Assembly (NCBI GenBank): GCA_900552475.1
Contig: USAC01000059.1
Coordinates: forward strand, 1-12,857
Direction of reading: 5' to 3'
Origin: an uncultured Eubacteriales bacterium
GTDB lineage: Bacteria > Bacillota > Clostridia > Oscillospirales > Oscillospiraceae
DNA: 12,857 bases
Shown: positions 6,605 to 12,857 of the stretch, piece after piece
Position numbering within the stretch: position 1 is the first letter of the stretch
Layout of the letters: every line of letters starts with the position of its first letter
Program-made: the position numbers and the translations under genes
The notes under the pieces: model-generated
What the model saw: only the letters and a program-made list of their open reading frames with translations
Told to the model about the DNA's origin: nothing
Database searches by the model: none

Positions 6605-6785
6605 ACGGTGTAGGTCTCCTTACTCGCGCTGCGCATAAATCTCCCGGCTGCGGATCCCGCCTGCCTTCTCACAGCGCCGCTGCAATGGCGGACTTTCGTC
6701 CCAGCGGCGCGCCGCGCCGCCTCGGCGGATCCTCACGCTCACAGTGCCGTTCGCGCAGGGGCTTGTCCCCTTTCTCCTGCACCGC
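6605..6785 (-). promoter_or_regulatory. Divergent cobalamin riboswitch controlling the DUF4430-ECF operon
   Basis: Read on the minus strand. Helix P1 pairs 6776-6784 (CGGTGCAGG) with 6606-6614 (CCTACACCG), with one mismatch across about 160 bases. Inside are a short hairpin GGGGACAAGCCCC, the ACGGCACTGTGAGCG element, GTCCGCCATTGC...GAGAAGGCGG (cf. GCCACTG...GGGAAGGC), and a B12 box AGTAAGGAGACCTAC (consensus AGYCAGGAGACCTGCC). The AGGGAA box is reduced and the first hairpin is short, so this is less canonical than the copy at 1795-1979. The terminator at 6514-6547 gives the expression platform. The preceding leader (6786-6869) holds additional GC-rich pairing segments and no gene. Confidence 0.75.
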
Positions 6786-6875
6786 TGCCTGACCCGCGGG
6801 GGGTCTTTACGGCCGGCGGCTGCACCGCATCGCTGGATCCAGTATCCTTTTCGCGGGGCACACTCCCGCATGATC

Positions 6876-6903
6876 ATTATACCTGTTTCGTTTGAAAAGT
6901 CAA
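6876..6903 (-). promoter_or_regulatory. Strong promoter of the DUF4430-ECF operon
   Basis: On the minus strand, TTGACT (complement of 6898-6903) and a perfect TATAAT (complement of 6876-6881) are 16 bp apart. Transcription would start near 6869, giving a leader of about 400 bases before the ATG at 6469. The promoter lies just beyond the metK terminator, so the operon is independent of metK. Confidence 0.9.
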
Positions 6904-6941
6904 TGAACACATCTCTTCCTATGTAAAAACATCTCTTCGGT

Positions 6942-6976
6942 GAAAAGAAGGAGACGGCAAACGCCGTCTCCTTCTT
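6942..6976 (-). terminator. Terminator of metK
   Basis: A perfect 12-bp inverted repeat (6947-6958 with 6963-6974, loop of 4) begins 14 bases after the metK stop and is followed on the minus strand by UUUUCACC. It separates metK from the ECF operon promoter. Confidence 0.85.
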
Positions 6977-6987
6977 TGTCTCTTGTT

Positions 6988-8172
<1,185 letters not shown>

Positions 8173-8244
8173 GGTGTTGTTGCTCCTTTACAGCGAAAAT
8201 TTTCAGAACATGCAGCGCACCCCGCGGATAAATACGGAGCAGCA

Positions 8245-8280
8245 AACAAAAAACACGCTCCGCTGTTCGACGGATCGTGC
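8245..8280 (-). terminator. Attenuator terminator of the metK SAM riboswitch
   Basis: A 9-bp stem with one mismatch (8271-8279 with 8254-8262, loop of 8) is followed on the minus strand by UUUUUUGUUUG. It lies 13 bases after riboswitch helix P1. SAM binding to the S-box is expected to allow this stem to form and stop transcription before metK. Confidence 0.88.
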
Positions 8281-8292
8281 TTGTAAATTGCT

Positions 8293-8420
8293 CCTCATCT
8301 GTCGAAGGACGAACGCGGGACTATCACTTCCGCGCTCAGCATACGTCGGATTTGGCACCTTGCTTTCGGGCAGGTTGCCGTGGTTTCATCGGGCCGATCC
8401 CTCAACCACTCTTGATAAGG
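8293..8420 (-). promoter_or_regulatory. SAM-I (S-box) riboswitch of metK
   Basis: On the minus strand the S-box landmarks are plain: CTTATCAAGAG, GGTTGAGGGA, GGCCCGATGAAACC, CGGCAACC, AAGGTGCCAAATCC and the closing GATGAGG. Helix P1 pairs 8414-8420 with 8293-8299 (one G-U pair). The element lies between the metK promoter and the attenuator. From family knowledge, it senses S-adenosylmethionine and represses metK when SAM is high. Confidence 0.97.
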
Positions 8421-8455
8421 TATGAAATTGTGGGGCTGCTGAACATTCTGTTAGT

Positions 8456-8484
8456 AGTATGACACAATTCACAGGTTTTGTCAA
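8456..8484 (-). promoter_or_regulatory. Promoter of metK
   Basis: On the minus strand, a perfect TTGACA (complement of 8479-8484) and CATACT (complement of 8456-8461) are 17 bp apart. Transcription would start near 8449, just before the SAM riboswitch. Confidence 0.85.
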
Positions 8485-8552
8485 CCGCCGTTTTTGCTTT
8501 TTTGTCTGTTTTTACGGCCTGCGCGCCTATTTGGAATGTTTAAAAAAAAGTC

Positions 8553-8581
8553 ATGACTTTTCCGGCCGTATCGGGTATAAT
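8553..8581 (+). promoter_or_regulatory. Promoter of the rhomboid-like gene
   Basis: ATGACT (8553-8558) and a perfect TATAAT (8576-8581) are 17 bp apart. They lie 35 bases before the TTG start at 8616, diverging from the metK promoter. The promoter overlaps the ATG at 8553, which therefore cannot be the translation start. Confidence 0.8.
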
Positions 8582-8615
8582 CAGAGCTACTGAATCTGTA
8601 TGGGAGGTTCCCCTT

Positions 8616-9485
8616 TTGAAAAAAATCTATGACGCGGTGGATCGCTTCTGCGCCCGCCACCCCCGCTTCGGCATCCCGAACCTGATGCGCTACATCGTCA
8701 TCGGAACGGCGGCGGTCTATATTCTTATGGTGCTCACGCGCAATAACGACGCAAACGCTCTGAGCTTCCTGTCCTTCAATCTCAACGGCCTGCTGCACGG
8801 GGAGATCTGGCGCATCGTCACATTCATCTTCGTCCCCGGCGACATGCGCCCGTTCTGGCTGATCGTCGCACTGTATTTCTACTACTGGATCGGCTCCTCG
8901 CTCGAGCGCGAGTGGGGCACGGCGCGCTTCACGCTCTACTACCTCAGCGGCGCGCTGCTGACGGTGCTGGGCGTGGTGATCGTGAGCCTGATCACCGGCA
9001 ACCACTACCTCACGATCTACGGCACGGGCTATGTGAACCTGTCGATGTTCCTCGCCTTCGCTGTGCTGTTTCCGGACGTGCAGGTGCTGCTGTTTTTCAT
9101 CATCCCGGTGAAGATGAAGTGGCTCGCGTATATCGACGGCGCCGTCTTTGTTCTCGGGATCATCCAGTCGCTCGTGCGCGGCAGCGTTGTCGGCGTGGTG
9201 CTGCCGATCGTGGCGATGCTGAACTTCATCGTGTTCATCTGGCCGGAGATCCAGCGTCTGAACAGCAACCGCCGCTACCGCAACTCGCGTCAGGCCACGC
9301 AGTTCCGCCAGGCCGTCCACCAGCAGCAGCGGCAGGAGAACGTGGGCTATCACCACAAGTGCGCCGTCTGCGGCCGCACGGACACAGACTATCCCGATCT
9401 GCAGTTCCGCTACTGCAGCAAGTGCGTGGGGTATCACTGCTTCTGTCAGGATCATATCTTTTCGCACGTTCATTTTACGGAGTAA
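8616..9485 (+). CDS. Rhomboid-like six-helix membrane protein with C-terminal Cys/His (zinc-ribbon-like) cluster; catalytic motif not seen
   Basis: A 289-residue protein starting at TTG 8616, preceded by GGGAGG 8 bases away; an in-frame ATG at 8553 lies inside the promoter. Six hydrophobic helices are seen at about 23-41, 80-95, 106-127, 141-165, 169-186 and 190-210. HGEIWRIVTFIF (61-72) matches the rhomboid loop-1 WR motif. Where active rhomboids carry GxSG, this protein has GTGYVNLSMF (136-145), and I see no histidine in the fifth or sixth helix. It is therefore probably a non-proteolytic rhomboid relative. A cytoplasmic tail rich in Gln and Arg ends in a cluster C249, C252, C267, C270, H274, C275, C277, H280, H284, H286 that could bind one or two zinc ions. 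It is a single gene with its own promoter. Function unknown; a membrane protein quality-control or adaptor role is a guess. Confidence 0.75.
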   Translation: MKKIYDAVDRFCARHPRFGIPNLMRYIVIGTAAVYILMVLTRNNDANALSFLSFNLNGLLHGEIWRIVTFIFVPGDMRPFWLIVALYFYYWIGSSLEREWGTARFTLYYLSGALLTVLGVVIVSLITGNHYLTIYGTGYVNLSMFLAFAVLFPDVQVLLFFIIPVKMKWLAYIDGAVFVLGIIQSLVRGSVVGVVLPIVAMLNFIVFIWPEIQRLNSNRRYRNSRQATQFRQAVHQQQRQENVGYHHKCAVCGRTDTDYPDLQFRYCSKCVGYHCFCQDHIFSHVHFTE

Positions 9486-9552
9486 ATATGCAGGCGGCCC
9501 CGGATTTGAAGTGACCCCCAAAAGTTAGACAATATTTTGAAGTAAAAATTGT

Positions 9553-9995
9553 TCAAGCAGCTGAAAGGGCTTGCTGTCTGTGAATTGCAGGCGGCAAGCC
9601 CTTCAGTTTTGCCTTGATTCTGTGGTTGTTGTAGTAATCCATGTATTCAATCAGTTCCTGCTTGAAGTGCTCCATGGATTGGAACTCCTGCAAATACAGC
9701 AGCTCACTTTTGAGCAGTCCGAAGAAATTTTCCATCACGGCATTGTCCAGACAGTTTCCCTTGCGGCTCATGCTCTGCCGGATACCCTTTTCCCGAAGCA
9801 TCCGCTGATACTGCATCGCTGCTGTGCAGATCGAGAATCGGGGACAGATAGAGTTTTTCTCCGAACAGTCTGAACTCCGTCACATCCGTGACCCACTTCT
9901 GGTTCGGCTTGTCCGCATGGAAGTCCCGATTCAGTAAGTTTGCTGCGGTTTTGGCGGCGTTTTTTGCATATTTTTTGCCGCTGTCGGCAAAAAGT
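9553..9995 (-). pseudogene. IS3-family transposase (OrfB) fragment, deleted and frameshifted
   Basis: On the minus strand the first piece (about 9995-9820) reads ...NLLNRDFHADKPNQKWVTDV and then TEFRLFGEKLYLSPILDLHS, the start of the DDE integrase core with the first catalytic Asp (TDVTEF). At about 9815-9829 the frame changes and the text jumps to QYQRMLREKGIRQSMSRKGN, then CLDNAVMENFFGLLKSELLY, and ends with YNNHRIKAKLKGLPP at 9553; that piece holds the catalytic Glu (DNAVMENF). The whole middle of the core is missing, including the second Asp, which sits in an LHSDQG motif in related elements. The product cannot be an active transposase. Confidence 0.85.
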
Positions 9996-9998
9996 ATG
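9967..9998. repeat. 14-bp inverted repeat at the inner edge of the IS remnant
   Basis: 9967-9980 pairs with 9985-9998 around a CTGT loop (13 Watson-Crick pairs and one G-U). It is A/T-rich outside and GCCG/CGGC inside, so it resembles a bidirectional terminator. It lies where similarity to the transposase fades, so it may mark the junction with older flanking DNA. Confidence 0.5.
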
Positions 9999-10044
9999 TC
10001 GCCGAAGGAAGGACAAGCCGATTTTACCGCTGCTCTCTTGAAAG

Positions 10045-10083
10045 AACCAACAAAGCCGCGGCCATAGAATAGCCGCGGCTTTG
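10045..10083 (-). terminator. Terminator of the MATE gene
   Basis: An 11-bp perfect inverted repeat (10052-10062 with 10072-10082, loop of 9) begins 22 bases after the MATE stop. It is followed on the minus strand by a weak U-rich tail (UUGUUGGUUC); the other strand reads GCGTTTT. Confidence 0.7.
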
Positions 10084-10104
10084 CGTTTTACGGAAAAATG
10101 TACG

Positions 10105-11487
10105 TTACAGATCGTTAACCAGCGTCGTCTTGTCGAGCTTTGCCCTGCGGTAATACAGCAGCGTCGCCACCGAGCAGACGATCCAACCGGCGGGATAGCT
10201 CAGGGCGATGGGGAGTACCTCGTTGCAGATGAAGTGCGACATGACGTAGAGGTAGCACTGGCGGAACACGACGAACGAGGAGAGCATGAGGATCATGGGC
10301 ACCTGACTGTTGCCCGCGCCGCGCAGCGCACCCGCATAGACCTGGTTGACGCAGCAGAGGATGTAGAACGGCGAGAGCCAGCGCAGCAGGAGCGTGCCGT
10401 AGCGAATAACCTCGGGCTTGGCATTGAAGAACGCCGTCAGATCCGGGGCGAAGAGCAGCACCGGCACCATGAGAATCGCCGTTGTGGCCATGGAGATCAG
10501 CAGCGCGCTGCGCACGCCCTTTTTTGCGCGCTCGACGTTGCCGATGCCGAGGTTCTGACCGACGAAGGTTGTCGCAGCCAGCGCGACGGACTGCATCGGC
10601 AGGAACATGAGCTGGTCAATCTTGTTATAGGCCGTCCAGCCGGACATGCAGTCCGCGCCGAAGTAGTTGATATAAGACTGGACGAAGATGTTGGAAAATG
10701 CCGTGACGGCGAGCTGCAGCGCGGCGGGGATGCCGACACGGATGATCTTGCCGAGCATCGGCCAGTGCATATGCAGCTCGCGCGGGATAAGCCGGATGCT
10801 CGACTGCTCGCGCAGGAGTGTGCGCAGCACGAGCACGGCGGAGATGGCCTGCGCGATGATCGTTGCCCACGCGACACCCTTGACGCCCATCTGGAACCTG
10901 ATGACAAACAGCAGGTCGAGCCCCGTGTTGACGAGGGCGGAGACGACAAGGTAGTAAAACGGCCGCTGCGAATCGCCCACGGCGCGCAGAATGCCCGCTC
11001 CCATGTTATACAGCAGCAGACCCGACACGCCCGCGAAATACACCGTCAGATAGGCCGTCGACTCGGGCATGACCTCGGCGGGGGTTTTCATGATGCGCAG
11101 CATCGCGGGCGTCAGCCCGACGCCCACACCTGTGAACACCACGCACAGCACGAGCGTCATGACGATGGAGGTGTGGACGGTTTCGCGCACCTTGTCCTCG
11201 CGCCCCGCGCCGTAATACTGGCTGATGACGACGCCAGCGCCGCTGGCGAGACCTGTGAAAAAGCCGATCAGCGTGTTGACGATCGGGCCGACCGTGCCGA
11301 CGGCGGAGAATGCCTCGTTGGAGACGAAGTTGCCGACGACCCAGGTGTCCACCATGTTGTACAGCTGCTGAAAGAGGTTGCCGACCATGAGCGGCAGGGC
11401 AAAGTTGATGATCAGACGCGTGATATTGCCCTGTGTCATATTGACGTCCCGCCGGGCGAGACGGGAGGGGAGATGAAAATGGTACAT
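10105..11487 (-). CDS. MATE family cation/multidrug exporter
   Basis: A 460-residue inner-membrane protein with about twelve hydrophobic helices in two homologous halves, the usual length for MATE transporters. These use a proton or sodium gradient to expel cationic drugs or metabolites. The N-terminal block LIINFALPLMVGNLFQQLYN, then MVDTWVVG, is the family signature. The second half repeats it as IIRVGIPAALQLAVTAFSNIFVQSYIN. GLASGAGVVISQYYGAG and VGQNLGIGN are the matching glycine-rich turns. The start is uncertain: ATG 11487 has AAGGA about 14 bases upstream, while ATG 11439 (MTQGNITRL) fits the family's common N-terminus but has only a weak ribosome site. It is a single gene with its own promoter (11537-11565) and terminator (10045-10083). 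The substrate cannot be predicted. Confidence 0.93.
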   Translation of the reverse strand: MYHFHLPSRLARRDVNMTQGNITRLIINFALPLMVGNLFQQLYNMVDTWVVGNFVSNEAFSAVGTVGPIVNTLIGFFTGLASGAGVVISQYYGAGREDKVRETVHTSIVMTLVLCVVFTGVGVGLTPAMLRIMKTPAEVMPESTAYLTVYFAGVSGLLLYNMGAGILRAVGDSQRPFYYLVVSALVNTGLDLLFVIRFQMGVKGVAWATIIAQAISAVLVLRTLLREQSSIRLIPRELHMHWPMLGKIIRVGIPAALQLAVTAFSNIFVQSYINYFGADCMSGWTAYNKIDQLMFLPMQSVALAATTFVGQNLGIGNVERAKKGVRSALLISMATTAILMVPVLLFAPDLTAFFNAKPEVIRYGTLLLRWLSPFYILCCVNQVYAGALRGAGNSQVPMILMLSSFVVFRQCYLYVMSHFICNEVLPIALSYPAGWIVCSVATLLYYRRAKLDKTTLVNDL

Positions 11488-11536
11488 AGAAATCTATCGT
11501 GTCCTTTCCGGGGGAAATAAAACTCCAATTTATCAT

Positions 11537-11565
11537 AGAATAGCATGTATGCCGGATTTTTTCAA
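11537..11565 (-). promoter_or_regulatory. Promoter of the MATE gene
   Basis: On the minus strand, TTGAAA (complement of 11560-11565) and TATTCT (complement of 11537-11542) are 17 bp apart, about 50 bases before the ATG at 11487. No convincing promoter was seen for the divergent gene at 11638; a CATAAT at 11590-11595 lacks a matching -35 box. Confidence 0.7.
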
Positions 11566-11637
11566 CAGCCGGAAGTATTTTTCCGCAGGCATAATCCACC
11601 GCCGCGCCGCATGAAATAAGGAGGAGGGGGCGTTTAC

Positions 11638-12228
11638 ATGGCGAAGATTTTTCTCTACGGCGTACAGGGGCAGTACGGCAATTACTGCGCGGCGCTGCGG
11701 GCGGCGGGACTCGAGCCGGTGCTGAGCCGCGATCTCTACCGGAGCTTTGACTGCGCGGGACTGCTGCTGCCCGGCGGCGGGGATATCGGCGCGGCGCTTG
11801 ACGGAACGGACCAGTTTCTGATAGAATCATTCACAGAGACAAGGCGGCCTGTGCTCGGCATCTGCCGTGGGATGCAGGCGATCAACGTCTATTTCGGCGG
11901 GACGCTGCACCGGTGGATTCCGGGGCACCAGCAGCCGCAGGGCGACCTGCTGCACGCGACGCGTACCGTGGGGCCGCTCACGGCGCTGCTCGGCCCGGAG
12001 CCGGTCGTCACGAGCAATCACCATCAGGCGGTTGACCGGCTCGGTGAGGGGTTGGCGGTGCTGCAGCGGGCGGCGGACGGCACGGCGGAGTGCATCCGCC
12101 ACGGGACGCTCCCGGTCTGGGGCGTGCAGTGGCATCCGGAGCGGCAGAGCTATGCGCTGCGCAGGCCGGACGCGGCCGACGGCGCGGCCGTATTCGAGGC
12201 GTTCGCCGCGCAGGTGGAACAGGAGTGA
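11638..12228 (+). CDS. Class I glutamine amidotransferase-like hydrolase (gamma-glutamyl-GABA hydrolase / peptidase C26 type)
   Basis: A 196-residue cytoplasmic protein. It has the glutamine amidotransferase fold markers: GLLLPGGGDI (41-50, oxyanion region), the nucleophile elbow GICRGMQAIN with Cys76, and GVQWHPER with His166 and Glu168, which complete the Cys-His-Glu triad. GICRGMQ and the SNHHQAV segment (126-132) are typical of the peptidase C26 / PuuD group, which cleaves gamma-glutamyl amides such as gamma-glutamyl-GABA. It is shorter than the usual 235-255 residues, with a reduced N-terminal half. The ATG at 11638 follows GGAGGAGGGGG. The next gene starts 6 bases after the stop and uses a ribosome site inside the end of this gene, so the two are coupled. 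The true substrate is uncertain. Confidence 0.88.
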   Translation: MAKIFLYGVQGQYGNYCAALRAAGLEPVLSRDLYRSFDCAGLLLPGGGDIGAALDGTDQFLIESFTETRRPVLGICRGMQAINVYFGGTLHRWIPGHQQPQGDLLHATRTVGPLTALLGPEPVVTSNHHQAVDRLGEGLAVLQRAADGTAECIRHGTLPVWGVQWHPERQSYALRRPDAADGAAVFEAFAAQVEQE

Positions 12229-12234
12229 GTACAT

Positions 12235-12573
12235 GTGATCTGGGAAGTGAATCTGGAGCTGGGTCGGCCCTCGGCGGATGAAGCGCTGCGGCGGCTGGAG
12301 CATGAGCTCGCCGCCAAGCGGCACCTGCGCGCGAAGGCGATGAAGATCATCCACGGCTACGGCTCATCCGGCAAGGGCGGGCGCATCCGCACCGCGAGCC
12401 GCAAATACCTGCGCGCGGCGCAGGAGCAGGGGCGGATCTACGCGGTGCTGCCGGGCGAGCGGCTGACGATTTTCGACGAGGAGGCGCGCCGCCTGATGGC
12501 GCGCTGCCCGGCGCTGCGGGACGACTGCGACCGCGAGCGCTATAACTGCGGCGTGACGTTCGTGATCTTCTGA
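12235..12573 (+). CDS. Small Smr-like domain protein
   Basis: A 112-residue protein starting at GTG 12235; an overlapping ATG at 12233 runs straight into a stop. AGGAG of the ribosome site lies in the last codons of the preceding gene, about 9 bases upstream. The N-terminal two-thirds resembles an Smr (MutS2 C-terminal-like) domain: a helix SADEALRRLEHELAAKRH (13-30), strand and loop AMKIIHGYGSSGKGGRIR (35-52), then a helix. The usual DLHG near the start is replaced by NLELG, so nuclease activity is doubtful. The C-terminus has three cysteines (91, 98, 105). Smr domains bind or cut nucleic acids in known cases. Its job beside an amidotransferase is unknown. Confidence 0.72.
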   Translation: MIWEVNLELGRPSADEALRRLEHELAAKRHLRAKAMKIIHGYGSSGKGGRIRTASRKYLRAAQEQGRIYAVLPGERLTIFDEEARRLMARCPALRDDCDRERYNCGVTFVIF

Positions 12574-12606
12574 AAAAAGTTTTTTTGAAAAAATCGGAAG
12601 ATTCTG

Positions 12607-12635
12607 TTGACAAAGAGCCAACGGCGTGTTAATAT
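12607..12635 (+). promoter_or_regulatory. Promoter of the tRNA genes
   Basis: A perfect TTGACA (12607-12612) and TAATAT (12630-12635) are 17 bp apart, 32 bases before tRNA-Gly. Between the Smr-like stop and this promoter lies an A/T-rich stretch (12573-12596) without a GC stem, so no clear terminator for the preceding pair is seen. Confidence 0.75.
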
Positions 12636-12667
12636 AACAAAGCTGACGATTTGTTCGGAGGGCGCTC

Positions 12668-12742
12668 GCGGGTGTAGCACAATGGCTAGGGCACCAGCCT
12701 TCCAAGCTGGGGATGCGGGTTCGATTCCCGTCACCCGCTCCA
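12668..12742 (+). tRNA. tRNA-Gly (anticodon TCC)
   Basis: A complete cloverleaf of 75 bases with encoded CCA. The acceptor GCGGGTG pairs with CACCCGC. The anticodon stem CCAGC/GCTGG (12694-12698 with 12706-12710) encloses loop CTTCCAA, with anticodon TCC at 12701-12703. The T-loop is TTCGATT. It reads GGA and other GGN glycine codons. Confidence 0.96.
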
Positions 12743-12755
12743 ACTTGTTTCCTAT

Positions 12756-12832
<77 letters not shown>

Positions 12833-12857
12833 CTTTTTCATGGAGCAATCGGTCAGC

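Larger units (their letters stand above)
9512..9998 (-). mobile_element. Remnant of an IS3-family insertion sequence
   Basis: One outer end is preserved as an inverted-repeat-like terminus at 9512-9531 (TGACCCCCAAAAGTTAGACA), the kind found on IS3-family elements. From there inward lies the 3' part of an orfB-type transposase. The upstream portion (orfA and the N-terminal part of orfB) and the opposite terminal repeat are missing; the recognisable match fades near 9995. No flanking target duplication could be identified. The element lies between the rhomboid-like gene and the MATE gene and disrupts neither. Confidence 0.75.

Noticed and set aside
6635..6650. AGCCGGGAGATTTATGC on the minus strand as the B12 box of the first riboswitch
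   Set aside because: It resembles the box, but the copy 20 bases further on (AGTAAGGAGACCTAC) is the one whose 3' half pairs with the 5' helix at 6776-6784 and sits at the expected distance from GAGAAGGC.
8481..9521. 346-codon minus-strand open frame opposite the rhomboid-like gene
   Set aside because: It covers the metK and rhomboid promoters and reaches into the IS end; composition is that of a shadow frame.
10081..11520. 479-codon open frame on the plus strand opposite the MATE gene
   Set aside because: The product is dominated by His, Asp, Arg and Gln and has no domain pattern. It mirrors the MATE gene and covers its terminator, so it is a GC-bias shadow.

Overview
The window is GC-rich DNA in which most genes lie on the minus strand. 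It has strong sigma-A-type promoters (TTGACA-like and TATAAT-like boxes 16-17 bp apart), AGGAGG-type ribosome binding sites, an S-box (SAM-I) riboswitch and group II ECF transport genes. Together these point to a high-GC Firmicute, most likely a gut Clostridia member of the Oscillospiraceae type. The taxonomy is inferred from style and gene content, not from a marker gene.

Layout. Positions 80-850 (minus) encode a TIM-barrel sugar-phosphate isomerase/epimerase-like protein. Positions 984-6903 (minus) form a cobalamin-regulated block. In reading order it holds a strong promoter, a divergent cobalamin riboswitch with terminator, a membrane-anchored DUF4430 (transcobalamin-C-like) protein, an EcfT transmembrane protein, and one 880-residue polypeptide fusing two ECF ATPase domains to an S-component-like membrane domain. 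A second promoter follows at once, with a second, clearer cobalamin riboswitch and terminator. After these come two overlapping small genes, an unrecognised 104-residue protein and a 101-residue ten-cysteine protein of the cysteine-rich small domain type. Positions 6942-8484 (minus) hold metK with its own SAM riboswitch, promoter and terminator. Positions 8553-9485 (plus) encode a rhomboid-like membrane protein with a C-terminal Cys/His cluster but no visible catalytic serine motif. Positions 9512 to about 9998 are a decayed IS3-family insertion sequence. Positions 10052-11565 (minus) hold a MATE-family exporter. Positions 11638-12573 (plus) hold a class I glutamine amidotransferase-like hydrolase and a small Smr-like protein. 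The window ends with tRNA-Gly(TCC) and tRNA-Arg(TCT).

How the parts work together. The most coherent unit is the B12 block. Two separate cobalamin-sensing leaders control, respectively, a transporter with a putative extracellular capture protein, and a pair of small proteins of unknown role. The most economical reading is a B12 or corrinoid acquisition regulon: a surface protein presents corrinoid to a three-gene ECF importer in which both ATPases and the S component are one chain, while the two small proteins act in handling or regulation. The substrate is inferred from the riboswitches and from the domain's kinship to transcobalamin, not shown directly. The neighbouring metK under a SAM riboswitch puts methionine-cycle and B12 sensing side by side, although the units are transcribed separately.
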